A DNA stretch of 64,000 nucleotides from Sphingomicrobium nitratireducens (GCF_026157035.1 NZ_JANJZA010000001.1:1033001-1097000), one strand, 5' to 3'; counted from the stretch's first letter, positions 42,942-51,682 are shown. Notes: generated by a model from the sequence alone, not told the origin. Numbers and translations are program-made.

Positions 42942-44177
42942 ATGCACAGTACTGAAGTCTTTCGTTTCAAGGGCGCCGAGGGGCAACAACTCGACGGGCG
43001 GCTCGAACGCCCGCGCTACGGGGCCCCGCGCGCGGTGGCGATCTTCGCCCACTGCTTCACCTGCACCAAGCAAAGCCGCGCGGCGACCTTCATCAGCCAG
43101 GCCCTCGCGGCCAAGGGAGTGATGGTGCTGCGTTTCGACTTCACCGGGCTCGGCAAGAGCGAGGGCGAGTTCGCCGACAGCGGCTTTCTCACCAATGTCG
43201 ACGACCTCGTCGCGGCGGCCGACGCGCTGCGCGCGGCGGGACACGCGCCGAACCTCCTCGTCGGGCACAGTCTCGGCGGGGCCGCGGTCATTGCCGCCGC
43301 GCCGCGGATCGAGGAAATCCGCGCAGTCGCGACCATCGGCGCCCCGTTCGACACCGCTCACGTCCTCGGCCATCTCGGCGACCAGCTAGACGCGGTGAAG
43401 GAAGAAGGCCGCGCTGCGGTCGAGATTGCGGGCCGCGAATTCACCGTCGGCAAGGCGTTCGTCGAGCAGGCGATGGGCCAGCCGCAGGCAAAGCGGCTCG
43501 CCAACCTCGACCGCGCGCTGCTCGTCATGCACGCGCCGGGCGACGAGGTGGTCGGGATCGACAATGCCCGCGCTATCTTCAAGGCCGCCAGACACCCCAA
43601 GAGCTTCGTCAGCCTCGACGAGGCCGACCATCTCCTTACCGCCGATGGCGCGGCGCATTATGCCGCCGAAATGATCGCGGCATGGATGACTCGCTACATC
43701 GCCGATACGCCGCATGAGGACGAAGAGCCGCCGCTCGAGGGCGTGGTAAGGGTCGAGACCGCGGGCGGCAAGTTCGCGCAGCACGTCACCACCGCGACCC
43801 ACGGCTTCATCGCCGACGAACCCAAGGCGGTGGGCGGCGAGGATGACGGGCCGACGCCCTACGACCTCCTCCTGTCGGCGCTGGGCACCTGCACCGCGAT
43901 GACCGTGCAGATGTATGCGCAGCGCAAGAAGTGGCCGCTGACCTCGGTGCGTGTCGAGCTCGAACATAGCCGCGAACATGCGCGCGACTGCGAAAGCGAC
44001 GTGGCGGGCGGCGAGGACCGGATCGAGGCGATCGACAAGACGCTGGCATTCACCGGCGACCTCGACGAGGATCAGCGCACGAAGCTGATGGAAATCGCCG
44101 ACAAGTGCCCGGTGCACCGCACCCTGCTTGGCGAGATGCACATCCATTCGACCCTGCTCGGGAAGGACGAGACGTGA
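42942..44177 (+). CDS. Alpha/beta hydrolase fused to an OsmC-type peroxidase domain
   Basis: The 411-residue protein joins an alpha/beta hydrolase (nucleophile Ser110 in VGHSLGG; AHCFTCTKQSRA; FDFTGLGKSEG; SLDEADHLLT) to a C-terminal OsmC domain (from about residue 265) with its peroxidatic and resolving cysteines Cys317 (LGTCTAM) and Cys389 (DKCPVHRT). OsmC proteins reduce organic hydroperoxides with thiols. The fusion is a known sphingomonad arrangement; perhaps the hydrolase frees acyl hydroperoxides. Its stop overlaps the next start as GTGA. Confidence 0.93.
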   Translation: MHSTEVFRFKGAEGQQLDGRLERPRYGAPRAVAIFAHCFTCTKQSRAATFISQALAAKGVMVLRFDFTGLGKSEGEFADSGFLTNVDDLVAAADALRAAGHAPNLLVGHSLGGAAVIAAAPRIEEIRAVATIGAPFDTAHVLGHLGDQLDAVKEEGRAAVEIAGREFTVGKAFVEQAMGQPQAKRLANLDRALLVMHAPGDEVVGIDNARAIFKAARHPKSFVSLDEADHLLTADGAAHYAAEMIAAWMTRYIADTPHEDEEPPLEGVVRVETAGGKFAQHVTTATHGFIADEPKAVGGEDDGPTPYDLLLSALGTCTAMTVQMYAQRKKWPLTSVRVELEHSREHARDCESDVAGGEDRIEAIDKTLAFTGDLDEDQRTKLMEIADKCPVHRTLLGEMHIHSTLLGKDET

Positions 44178-44557
44178 AGATCAAGGGGGGATGCCATTGC
44201 CGCGCCGTGCGGTTCGAGGCCGAGGTCGGCGCGCCGCCGCTCCCCGTGCTCGACTGCAACTGTTCGGTGTGCCGCATGACCGGCTTTCTCCACCTCGTCG
44301 TCCCGCACGACCGGTTCGCGCTGCTGTCAGGCGAGGAGGCGCTGACCTCCTACCGCTTCGGGACGGGGACGGCCGAACATCTCTTCTGCCGTCATTGCGG
44401 CGTAAAGAGTTTTTACCAGCCGCGCAGCCATCCCGACGCGTGGAGCGTCAACGCGCACTGCCTCGACGAGGGGGTCGCGCTCGACGTCACAGAGTTCGAC
44501 GGAAAAAACTGGGATGCGGCCAAGGCGACGCTCGACGACAGCGATGCCGCTGGCTAG
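44174..44557 (+). CDS. GFA/CENP-V-family zinc protein
   Basis: The 127-residue product has the GFA zinc-site cysteines: Cys7 and Cys9 (GGCHCRAVRF), Cys28, 30 and 33 (LDCNCSVCRMTG), Cys72 and 75 (FCRHCGVKSFY). The family was named for glutathione-dependent formaldehyde binding, though most members have no proven substrate. The start is GTG 44174 after ggaagga, overlapping the hydrolase-OsmC stop, so the two may act together in redox or aldehyde stress. Confidence 0.9.
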   Translation: MKIKGGCHCRAVRFEAEVGAPPLPVLDCNCSVCRMTGFLHLVVPHDRFALLSGEEALTSYRFGTGTAEHLFCRHCGVKSFYQPRSHPDAWSVNAHCLDEGVALDVTEFDGKNWDAAKATLDDSDAAG

Positions 44558-44566
44558 GGCAGGGCC

Positions 44567-45598
44567 GTGACCCACAAGCCGCTGCGCCTCCACCTCGATT
44601 CCGATGCCCTTGTCGCCAATTGGCGCTGGTTGCAGGAGCGCGGCGGCGCGCCCGCCGGCGCGGCGATCAAGGCCGACGGCTATGGCGTTGGCGCGCGCGC
44701 GGTACTCGACAAGCTGGCCGAAGCGGGCGCGCGCGACTTCTTTGTGTCGACCTGGGACGAGGCGGAGGCGCTCGGCGACCTGCCCGAAGGCGTCCGTCTG
44801 GCCGTGCTCCACGGCGTCGGCCCGGACGATGGCGAGGCGGCAGCGAACAGCGCGGCACGCCCGATCCTCAACAGCATGGCGCAAGTCTCCCGCTGGCGCG
44901 CGATGGCGCCCGAGCGGCCCTGCGACCTGATGGTCGATACCGGCATGAATCGGCTCGGCCTGTCGCTGGAGGATCTCGGGACCGTCGAGGGGCTGACGGT
45001 CGACACGCTCCACAGCCATCTCGCCTGTGCCGACGAGGATCATTCGATGAACACGCGCCAGCTCGAGCGTTTTCGCGACGCGAAGGCGCGGTTCGACGCG
45101 GCCCGTTACAGCCTCGCCAATTCGGCCGGTACCTGCATCGGCCCCGACTATGGCTTCGACCTCACCCGCCCGGGGCTCGCCCTCTACGGCGGTATTCCGC
45201 GCACCGAAGCTCGCGGCCATATCCGGCCCGTGGTGACCCCCGAAGCACAGATCCTGCAATTGCGCACACTCAAGGCGGGCGAGAGCATCGGTTACGGTGC
45301 CACCTTCGTCGCCGATCGCGACACACCCGTCGCCATCCTCAATATCGGCTATGCCGATGGCTATCCGCGCAACCTGTCGGGCCACGGCCACGTGCGCCTC
45401 GCCAACACCAACCTCCCGCTGATCGGGCGCGTGTCGATGGACCTCGTCGCGGTCGACATCACCCGCTCGCCCGACTGGCGCGAAGGCGACTGGCTGCCGC
45501 TCGACTTCGATCTCGAACAGGTCGCCGAGCAGGCCGGCCTGTCGCAATACGAGGTGCTGACCGGTCTCGGGACGCGATACGGGCGCCGCTGGAGCTAA
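44567..45598 (+). CDS. alr: Alanine racemase
   Basis: The 343-residue PLP enzyme makes D-alanine for peptidoglycan. Lys35 (AAIKADGYGVGA) holds PLP. The second catalytic base should lie near ESIGYGATFVADRDTPVA, and GYADGYPRNLSG and LIGRVSMDLVAVD are conserved. Start is GTG 44567, nine bases after the GFA stop, so it probably belongs to the same transcript. It is a little shorter than E. coli Alr. Confidence 0.95.
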   Translation: MTHKPLRLHLDSDALVANWRWLQERGGAPAGAAIKADGYGVGARAVLDKLAEAGARDFFVSTWDEAEALGDLPEGVRLAVLHGVGPDDGEAAANSAARPILNSMAQVSRWRAMAPERPCDLMVDTGMNRLGLSLEDLGTVEGLTVDTLHSHLACADEDHSMNTRQLERFRDAKARFDAARYSLANSAGTCIGPDYGFDLTRPGLALYGGIPRTEARGHIRPVVTPEAQILQLRTLKAGESIGYGATFVADRDTPVAILNIGYADGYPRNLSGHGHVRLANTNLPLIGRVSMDLVAVDITRSPDWREGDWLPLDFDLEQVAEQAGLSQYEVLTGLGTRYGRRWS

Positions 45599-45631
45599 TC
45601 CGGCGACGCCCGCAGGTGAGGGGAACCGAGC

Positions 45632-45982
45632 TTAATCGTCGAGCTGTGAAAGCGCGGCCTGCGCCAGCTCGCGCGAACTCGCGACCGACCCATCGGCCAG
45701 TACCAGCGCGACATCGCGTGCGTCGGCGGCGCGGGTGAACATGACCTTGGCTTCGGCAGCGCGGCCGGTTTTGGCGAAGACATGTCCCAGGTTGATGAGG
45801 CGCGCGGGATCGTTGCGGCTAACCCCGTTGGCCTTGAGAAGCTGCGCCTCGGCCTTTTCATAATCCTGCGCAACGATCGCATCGAAGCCGAGCGCGCCTT
45901 CGCGATAATTGACTTCGCCGCCATCGGCGAGGGCAGGGGTGGCCAGAAGGGCGGCCATACCGGCGAGGATCATCGTGCGCAT
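45632..45982 (-). CDS. Small periplasmic TPR-like protein
   Basis: The 116-residue product has a signal peptide (ILAGMAALLATPALA) and helical-repeat sequence resembling two TPR units (YEKAEAQLLKANGVSRND, PARLINLGHVFAKTGRAAEA). It is otherwise unrecognised. An aggag ribosome-binding site precedes ATG 45982 and a plausible promoter lies upstream. It is convergent with alr. Confidence 0.75.
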   Translation of the reverse strand: MRTMILAGMAALLATPALADGGEVNYREGALGFDAIVAQDYEKAEAQLLKANGVSRNDPARLINLGHVFAKTGRAAEAKVMFTRAADARDVALVLADGSVASSRELAQAALSQLDD

Positions 45983-46012
45983 GGTCGTCTCCTCAAGCTG
46001 TCGTTGCCCGAC

Positions 46013-46040
46013 ATACTACAGGAGAGTCTCGATATTGCAA
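46013..46040 (-). promoter_or_regulatory. Candidate promoter of the TPR-like gene
   Basis: On the minus strand TTGCAA (46035-46040) is separated by 16 bases from TAGTAT (46013-46018), placing the start of transcription about 25 bases before ATG 45982. Confidence 0.45.
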
Positions 46041-46070
46041 AGGAAAAGTCATGGCTATGTCATTGATTCG

Positions 46071-46090
46071 TAACAATATTGTAACAATTA
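46071..46090. repeat. AT-rich repeat between nth and the TPR-like gene
   Basis: TAACAAT occurs twice (46071-46077 and 46082-46088), and ACAATATTGT (46073-46082) is a perfect palindrome. It is one of the few AT-rich patches in the window and sits 90 bases upstream of the small TPR-like gene. Confidence 0.5.
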
Positions 46091-46119
46091 GGCCGAGGTC
46101 GTGCTAAATCGTTGAAGGC

Positions 46120-46773
46120 TCACTTTTTCTTCGGCATTGGCGCGGGCGTCTTGGGCTTGTAGGCGCACAGATCCACCACCACGCAGCGCCAGCATTCCGG
46201 CGTGCGCGCCTTGCAGACATAGCGTCCGTGGAGGATCAGCCAGTGGTGCGCGCCCAATCGGAAGGGCTGGGGCGTGACCTTGTCGAGCGTCTTCTCGACG
46301 GCAAGCGGGGTCTTGCCCCGCGCCAGGCCGGTGCGGTTGCCGACGCGGAAGATATGCGTGTCGACCGCGAACGTCTCGTGCCCGAAGGCGCAGTTGAGAA
46401 CCACATTGGCGGTCTTGCGCCCGACGCCCGGCAATTTCTCGAGCGCCTCGCGCTCTTCGGGCACTTCGCCGCCATGCTCGTCGACGAGAATCTGCGCGGC
46501 CTTCATCACGTTTTTCGCCTTCTGGTTGAACAGGCCGAGGGTCTCGATGTGCGCCTTGAGCCTGTCCTCGCCCAGATCGAGCATCTGCTGCGGCGTCTTC
46601 ACCTTTTCGAACAGGGCGCGCGTCGCCTTGTTGACCCCGACATCGGTCGACTGCGCCGACAGCGCGACCGCGACCACCAGCTGGTACGGGTTGCCGTAGG
46701 CGAGTTCGGTCTCGGGGTTGGGATTGTCCTCGGCGAGCCGCGAATAGAATTCGAAAATGTCGGCCTTCTTCAT
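46120..46773 (-). CDS. nth: Endonuclease III
   Basis: The 217-residue DNA glycosylase/AP lyase removes oxidised pyrimidines. Catalytic Lys120 (LPGVGRKTANVV) and Asp138 (FAVDTHIFRVGNR) are at the same numbers as in E. coli, and the 4Fe-4S ligands Cys187, 194, 197 and 203 match too. A 14-residue basic tail is added at the C-terminus (AYKPKTPAPMPKKK). It follows dapB after one base and is cotranscribed with it. Confidence 0.97.
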   Translation of the reverse strand: MKKADIFEFYSRLAEDNPNPETELAYGNPYQLVVAVALSAQSTDVGVNKATRALFEKVKTPQQMLDLGEDRLKAHIETLGLFNQKAKNVMKAAQILVDEHGGEVPEEREALEKLPGVGRKTANVVLNCAFGHETFAVDTHIFRVGNRTGLARGKTPLAVEKTLDKVTPQPFRLGAHHWLILHGRYVCKARTPECWRCVVVDLCAYKPKTPAPMPKKK

Positions 46774-46774
46774 G

Positions 46775-47464
46775 TCAGCCGATGACGTCGCTCATCGCAT
46801 AGAGGCCGGGCGACTGGGCCTTGAGAAAGCGCGCCGCCGCGATCGCGCCGCGCGCGAAGATGGCGCGGCTTTCAGCGCGGTGCGAAAGAATCAGCCGCTC
46901 GTCGGGGCCGAGAAACAGGACGTCATGATCGCCCGCGACAGTGCCGCCGCGCACCGCCGCGTAGCCGATGCTGCCGGTCTCGCGCGCCAGCCCGGTGCCG
47001 CAGCGGCCCATCTCGTCCTTGGCGTCCTCGTCGCGTCCGCGCTCGGCGGCAAGACCGAGGTGGAGCGCGGTGCCCGAGGGCGCATCGGCCTTCTTCCTGT
47101 GGTGCGCCTCGAGGATCTCGATGTCCCAATCGTCACGGCCCAGCACGCGCGCGGCGCGCTCGACCAGGTCGGCGAGCAAGGCGACCCCGAGCGAGGTGTT
47201 GGGGGCGTAGAGGACGGGAATGTCCTGCGCGGCGCTCGCGAGCAGGTCCTTATGTCCTTCGTCGAGCCCGGTGGTGCCGACCAGCAGCGGCATGCCCGCG
47301 CTGACTGCCGCATCGATGCTCTGGCGCAGCGCGTCGGGGGCGGAGAAGTCGACCAGCACGTCGCCGCCTTCGGTGACGATGGAAACGCCTTCCTCGCGGG
47401 CGGCGTCGGCGATCGCCCGGCCCATGCGGCCGTCGGGGGCGAAGAGATTGAGCGAAAGGGCCAT
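46775..47464 (-). CDS. dapB: 4-hydroxy-tetrahydrodipicolinate reductase
   Basis: The product of about 229 residues acts in lysine and diaminopimelate synthesis. It has the nucleotide-binding start SLNLFAPDGRMGRAI, LVGTTGLDE, and the substrate motif EAHHRKKADAPSGTAL with the catalytic His/Lys. The first loop reads APDGRMG where most have GAxGRMG. I start it at ATG 47464 (MALSLNLF); a frame extends to 47500. It precedes nth. Confidence 0.95.
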   Translation of the reverse strand: MALSLNLFAPDGRMGRAIADAAREEGVSIVTEGGDVLVDFSAPDALRQSIDAAVSAGMPLLVGTTGLDEGHKDLLASAAQDIPVLYAPNTSLGVALLADLVERAARVLGRDDWDIEILEAHHRKKADAPSGTALHLGLAAERGRDEDAKDEMGRCGTGLARETGSIGYAAVRGGTVAGDHDVLFLGPDERLILSHRAESRAIFARGAIAAARFLKAQSPGLYAMSDVIG

Positions 47465-47499
47465 GATCGATTGATTGGCGCGTTCGGCCCTGTTGTGCA

Positions 47500-47531
47500 A
47501 CCGGCGACGCGACGATGGCCGCGTCGCCGGT
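47500..47531 (-). terminator. Long perfect hairpin between the 145-aa secreted protein and dapB
   Basis: ACCGGCGACGCG (47500-47511) pairs with CGCGTCGCCGGT (47520-47531), 12 bp without mismatch, and outer arms GTTG-t-GCAA / TTGCAAC extend it. It starts nine bases after the stop at 47541 on the minus strand. There is no T run, so termination or mRNA protection are both possible. Confidence 0.5.
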
Positions 47532-47540
47532 CTTGCAACC

Positions 47541-47978
47541 TTAGCGTTTGGTCAGGTGACGCAGCAGCATCGTACCGCCGATGGTGCGGAACTTGGCGCG
47601 CTCGCCGCTCTCGGCCTGGAGCTGGGCGGTCGTGCGCTTCATGTAGGCCTCGTAAGCCGCCTGGCGACGGTCGCTTTCGGCATTGTCGGGCCAGTCGTTG
47701 AAGGTCGTCACGAGATAGATGTCGGGTTCGCCTTCGCGATTATGGACGTTGGCGAAGGCGTAGTAGCTGTTGATCCAGCCTTGCGACTTGGCGAATTCCT
47801 GGTTCGCCATCCAGCGGTTGGCGATGTAGTTCGCATAGTCGAGGCCGTGTCCGTCATCGACGTCGATGCCGGTCACTTCCCAATAGTCGCCGCCCACCAG
47901 CGGCCATTGCTGCGCACTTGCAGGCGTGGCGAAAGCGAGGGTCGCGGCCGCGGCCGCCCCGATCATCCAGTTCTTCAT
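47541..47978 (-). CDS. Periplasmic hypothetical protein (145 aa)
   Basis: The 145-residue product has a clear signal peptide (AAAATLAFATPASAQQ). The mature part is rich in aromatic residues (WPLVGGDYWEVTGIDVDDGH, NRWMANQEFAKSQGW, DIYLVTTFNDWPDNA), with a pattern weakly like dimeric alpha-beta barrel/NIPSNAP proteins. I do not recognise the family. gggaga precedes ATG 47978. It stands alone upstream of dapB, separated by a strong hairpin. Confidence 0.72.
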   Translation of the reverse strand: MKNWMIGAAAAATLAFATPASAQQWPLVGGDYWEVTGIDVDDGHGLDYANYIANRWMANQEFAKSQGWINSYYAFANVHNREGEPDIYLVTTFNDWPDNAESDRRQAAYEAYMKRTTAQLQAESGERAKFRTIGGTMLLRHLTKR

Positions 47979-48129
47979 GTCAGTCTCCCTGTTGCCGGGC
48001 CATCGGGCCCGGGGTCCCCGGGGAGCTACTTGTCTACGCACACGCCTCAGGCGGATCGCAATCTGTCTGGGGCCTTGTCTCCCCGCGGGCGGCCTTATGC
48101 GCCGTTTTTCGCGAAGAGTCTAACCTGGA

Positions 48130-48525
48130 TCAAAGTTCGGGAAGGAAGCGCCGGGCGACGTCGCGTGCAAGGCGGGCAGGGCGCCTGGAGGCGGCATCGA
48201 GACAGCACCACGTGCTCTTGGCTTCGGCCACCACTTCCTCGCCGCGCTTGATGATCGTGGTAAAGAAGACTTTCGCACCCTGCATCTTCTCGGCGATCAC
48301 GTCCGCGACGACGTCGTCGTCGAGGAAAGTCGGGCGGCGGTAGCTGATCTCGTGCTTGAGCGCGACCCACAGGTGGCGCGCGACCGCATCGGGCGGCGCG
48401 ATCGATTCCCAGTAGCGCACGACCGCGTCCTGTACCCATTTCAGATAGACGGCATTGTTGACGTGACCCATGTGATCGATGTCGTCCTGCCGGATGCCGA
48501 TCTGGTGATGATACGCGTCAACCAT
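48130..48525 (-). CDS. 4HBT-type acyl-CoA thioesterase
   Basis: The 131-residue hotdog-fold protein has the 4HBT signature DHMGHVNNAVYLKWVQDA with the catalytic Asp, and KHEISYRRPTFLDDDVV. It belongs to the YbgC/FadM-like group that hydrolyses acyl-CoA thioesters; the natural substrate is not visible. It diverges from the sirtuin gene, 81 bases apart. Confidence 0.9.
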   Translation of the reverse strand: MVDAYHHQIGIRQDDIDHMGHVNNAVYLKWVQDAVVRYWESIAPPDAVARHLWVALKHEISYRRPTFLDDDVVADVIAEKMQGAKVFFTTIIKRGEEVVAEAKSTWCCLDAASRRPARLARDVARRFLPEL

Positions 48526-48606
48526 GTCGGAACCATCGCATAATTGACATTGATGTCAACAGCATGACGGTTTCGAAACGGGCCATTTTCTGCGAATGGC
48601 GGTGCG

Positions 48607-49305
48607 ATGCGTGATTTTCGCAACATCGTCGTCCTGACCGGAGCCGGGATCAGCGCGGAGAGCGGGCTGGCGACCTTTCGCGGGCCCGAGGGGCTGTGGG
48701 AAGGGCACCGCGTCGAGGACGTCGCGACGCCGGAGGCCTTCGCCCGCGATCCCGAGCTCGTCCAGCGATTCTACGATGCGCGCCGCGCGAACCTTGCGAG
48801 CGTCGCGCCCAATCGGGCGCACGAAGCCCTCGCGCGGCTCGATGCCGAATGGGACGGCGAGTTGCTGATCGTCACCCAGAATGTCGACGACCTGCACGAG
48901 CGGGCAGGAGCGAGGCGCATCCTCCACATGCACGGCGAACTGAACAGCGCCTGGTGCCTCGCCTGCGACGCGCGCGCCCGAAGCCCCGCAACATTGCTCG
49001 ACGGCCCGTCATGCCCCGCTTGCGGCAAGCCGGCGCTGCGCCCCGACATCGTCTGGTTCGGCGAGATGCCCTACGGCATGGACGCGATCGAGGCGGCGCT
49101 GATGCAGGCCGACCTGTTCGTCTCCATCGGCACCTCGGGAGCGGTCTATCCGGCGGCGGGTTTCGTCCAGACCGCACGCTATCGCGGCACGCGGACGCTC
49201 GAGCTCAACCTCGAGCCGAGCCAGGGCAGCATCTTCTTCGACGAAAGTCGCATGGGCCCTGCAAGCGAGCTGGTGCCCTCCTTCGTCGACGAACTGCTAG
49301 GCTGA
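48607..49305 (+). CDS. cobB: NAD-dependent protein deacylase (sirtuin, CobB type)
   Basis: The 232-residue sirtuin removes acyl groups from lysines using NAD. Motifs are LTGAGISAESGLATFRG, TQNVDDLHERAG, the catalytic His in LHMHGEL, and a four-Cys zinc site (CLACDAR and CPACG). Tyr56 and Arg59 (FYDARR) fit the class III pair that favours succinyl or malonyl groups. Its 3' end overlaps era by nine bases on the other strand. Confidence 0.95.
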   Translation: MRDFRNIVVLTGAGISAESGLATFRGPEGLWEGHRVEDVATPEAFARDPELVQRFYDARRANLASVAPNRAHEALARLDAEWDGELLIVTQNVDDLHERAGARRILHMHGELNSAWCLACDARARSPATLLDGPSCPACGKPALRPDIVWFGEMPYGMDAIEAALMQADLFVSIGTSGAVYPAAGFVQTARYRGTRTLELNLEPSQGSIFFDESRMGPASELVPSFVDELLG

Positions 49306-50190
49306 CCAGTCGAGTCCGACTTCCTCGTAGACGTCGCGGTCCTCGTCCCACTTGGGGTCGACCTTGACGTGGAGGAAGAGGTGGACCTTGCGCCCGAGAT
49401 GCTCGGAGATCTCCTTGCGCGCCGCCTCGCCGATCGACTTGAGCTTCGAGCCGCCCTTGCCCAGCACGATGCCCTTCTGGCTGTCGCGGGCGATGCGGAT
49501 TTGCTGGTGGATCGCGGTCGACCCGTCGGGACGATCCTCCCACTTCTCGGTCACCACCGCCGACGCGTAGGGCAGTTCCTGGTGAAGCTGGCGGTAGAGT
49601 TGCTCGCGGGTCATCTCGGCTGCGATCATGCGGTCGGTCGCGTCCGACAGCTGGTCCTCGGGAAAGTGCCACGGCCCCTCGGGCATGACCGAGGCGAGGT
49701 GCGCCTTCAGATCGTCGACCCCGTCGCCGAGCGTCGCCGAGATGAAGAACACCGCTTCGGGCGAAAGCCGGTCGTGGAGGTCCTGCGCGAGCTTGAGCAT
49801 ATCCGCCTTGTTGGCGGCATCGACCTTGTTGAGGACGAGGATCTTGGCCTCGGGACGACCTTCGAGGCCCTCGACCAGCATCTGCGCCTTCTTGTTGAGT
49901 CCGGTCGAGGCATCGACTAGCACCACCAGCCGGTCGGCGTCTTCGGCGCCTTCCCAGGCCGCCTTGACCATCGCGCGGTCGAGCCGGCGGCCGGGCGCGA
50001 AGATGCCGGGCGTGTCGAGCAGCAAGAGCTGTGCCTCGCCGTGGATCGCGATCCCCATCAGTCGGGTGCGCGTGGTCTGCGCCTTGGGCGAAGTGATCGC
50101 GACCTTCTGGCCGACGAGCGCGTTGACGAGGGTCGACTTGCCCGCATTGGGCGCGCCGAGCACGGCGACGAGGCCGCAAGTCTTGGTCAT
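49297..50190 (-). CDS. era: GTPase Era
   Basis: The 297-residue GTPase assists 16S rRNA processing and 30S assembly. G motifs are VLGAPNAGKSTLVNAL, TTRTRLMGIA, LDTPGIFAP and LNKVDAAN; the C-terminal KH domain has GIVLGKGGSKLKSIGE. It is translated from ATG 50190, overlapping the rnc stop by four bases, in the classical lepB-rnc-era order. Confidence 0.97.
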   Translation of the reverse strand: MTKTCGLVAVLGAPNAGKSTLVNALVGQKVAITSPKAQTTRTRLMGIAIHGEAQLLLLDTPGIFAPGRRLDRAMVKAAWEGAEDADRLVVLVDASTGLNKKAQMLVEGLEGRPEAKILVLNKVDAANKADMLKLAQDLHDRLSPEAVFFISATLGDGVDDLKAHLASVMPEGPWHFPEDQLSDATDRMIAAEMTREQLYRQLHQELPYASAVVTEKWEDRPDGSTAIHQQIRIARDSQKGIVLGKGGSKLKSIGEAARKEISEHLGRKVHLFLHVKVDPKWDEDRDVYEEVGLDWSA

Positions 50191-50852
50191 TGCAAATTCT
50201 CCAACAGCGCAGCCGCTGCGGCGGTCTCCGCTTCCTGCTTGGACGCGCCGTCTGCTTCCGCTTCGCGCCCTCCGGCCAGCGTCACGCGGACGCGGAAGCT
50301 GGGGGCGTGGTGCGGGCCGCTGCGCCCGATCATCTCGTAGCGCGGGGTGCCGATATTGAGCTTGGCGGCGAGTTCCTGCAGCTCGTTCTTGGGGTGGACG
50401 GGCGCCTTGCGCTGTTCGTCGAGGAAGGGAGCCCATTGCGCCTTGATGAAGTCCTCGCACGGCGCCAGTCCCTGGTCGAGATAGAGCGCGCCGAGCAAAG
50501 CCTCGACGACGTCGCCCAGCACGTTGTCGCTGGTCTCCGCGCGATTCTCGCGCGCCTGCTGGGAGAGGCGGATGTGCGAGGCGAGCTTGATCGCGCGCGC
50601 GACCTCGGCGCAGGTCTCGCGGGCGACAAGCGCGGCGTAACGCCGGTTCATCTTGCCTTCCGCCTCGTGGGGGAAACGGTCGTAAAGCCAGCGCGCGACG
50701 ACCAGCCCGAGCACGCGGTCGCCCAGGAATTCCAGCCGTTCGTAATTCTCGTCGCCCTTGCGGCTGCCGTGGGTCAGCGCCTGCTCGAACAGGGCCGGAT
50801 CGGCGGGTTCGACCCCGAATAGCGCAAGAGCGAGTTTGGCGGCGCTCGTCAT
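50187..50852 (-). CDS. rnc: Ribonuclease III
   Basis: The 221-residue enzyme cleaves double-stranded RNA in rRNA and mRNA processing. The catalytic signature is YERLEFLGDRVLGLVVA, with the second acidic cluster in NVLGDVVEALLGALYLDQG. The C-terminal dsRNA-binding domain begins HPKNELQELAAKLN. Start ATG 50852 overlaps the lepB stop. It is on the short side for the family but complete. Confidence 0.96.
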   Translation of the reverse strand: MTSAAKLALALFGVEPADPALFEQALTHGSRKGDENYERLEFLGDRVLGLVVARWLYDRFPHEAEGKMNRRYAALVARETCAEVARAIKLASHIRLSQQARENRAETSDNVLGDVVEALLGALYLDQGLAPCEDFIKAQWAPFLDEQRKAPVHPKNELQELAAKLNIGTPRYEMIGRSGPHHAPSFRVRVTLAGGREAEADGASKQEAETAAAAALLENLQ

Positions 50853-51682
50853 CCGCCGTAGCCGACCCCGATGCGGCCCGGCCGGAGCGCGGTGAGCCAG
50901 GTCCACGGAAGGAGATAGTTGGCACTGCCGTCGGTCGACCAGAAATTGCCGATCGCGCGCCCGACGAGGTTCTCGATCGGAACGAACCCGATCCCGCCCT
51001 GGAAGGGGGAGAAGCGGGAATCGAGGCTGTCGTCGCGATTGTCGCCCATCAGGAAGACGTGCCCCGCTGGCACGGTGATCGGGCCGTACGTGTCCGCGGC
51101 GGGGGTGTTGACCTGGTCGAGCACGACGTAGGAGCGTCCGCCCGGGAGCGTCTCGCGATAAGCGGGGTAAAGGCAGGCCTCGGTGCCGTCCTCGAGGCTG
51201 CGCACCTGCGGCACCGCGTTGCCGACCACGCGGCACGGGCTGTTCTCGCTGATCGGCATCGCGAAATTGGCGAGCCGCTGCTTGGGGATCGGCTTGCCGT
51301 TGAGGATCACGGTGCCCATGCGCACTTCGATCGTGTCGCCCGGAAGACCGATCACGCGCTTGACGAAGTCGACGTCCTCCTGCCCGGGCGGACGGAACAC
51401 GACGACGTCGCCGCGTTCGGGAACATTCTCGAGCACGCGCCCGTCGAACGAGGGGATCTGCAGCGGGAAACTGTAGCGGGAATAGCCGTAGGGCCATTTG
51501 GCGACGAACAGATAGTCGCCGATCATCATCGTCGGCAGCATCGAACCCGACGGGATCGAGAAAGGGGCGACGATGAAGCTGCGCAGGATCCAGGCGAAAA
51601 TGGCGAGGCCGATCAGGAATCGCCAGAGCGAGCCCTCCTTCTTTTCCGGCGTCTCGTCCGCCCTGGTCTGCTGATCGGTCAT
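50849..51682 (-). CDS. lepB: Signal peptidase I
   Basis: The 277-residue enzyme cleaves signal peptides of secreted proteins. One membrane segment (LWRFLIGLAIFAWIL) precedes catalytic Ser47 (FSIPSGSMLPTM) and Lys108 (VDFVKRVIGLPGD); the C-terminal box is MGDNRDDSLDSR. I use ATG 51682; an earlier ATG at 51703 lacks a ribosome-binding site. It heads lepB-rnc-era and diverges from pgi. Confidence 0.95.
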   Translation of the reverse strand: MTDQQTRADETPEKKEGSLWRFLIGLAIFAWILRSFIVAPFSIPSGSMLPTMMIGDYLFVAKWPYGYSRYSFPLQIPSFDGRVLENVPERGDVVVFRPPGQEDVDFVKRVIGLPGDTIEVRMGTVILNGKPIPKQRLANFAMPISENSPCRVVGNAVPQVRSLEDGTEACLYPAYRETLPGGRSYVVLDQVNTPAADTYGPITVPAGHVFLMGDNRDDSLDSRFSPFQGGIGFVPIENLVGRAIGNFWSTDGSANYLLPWTWLTALRPGRIGVGYGG

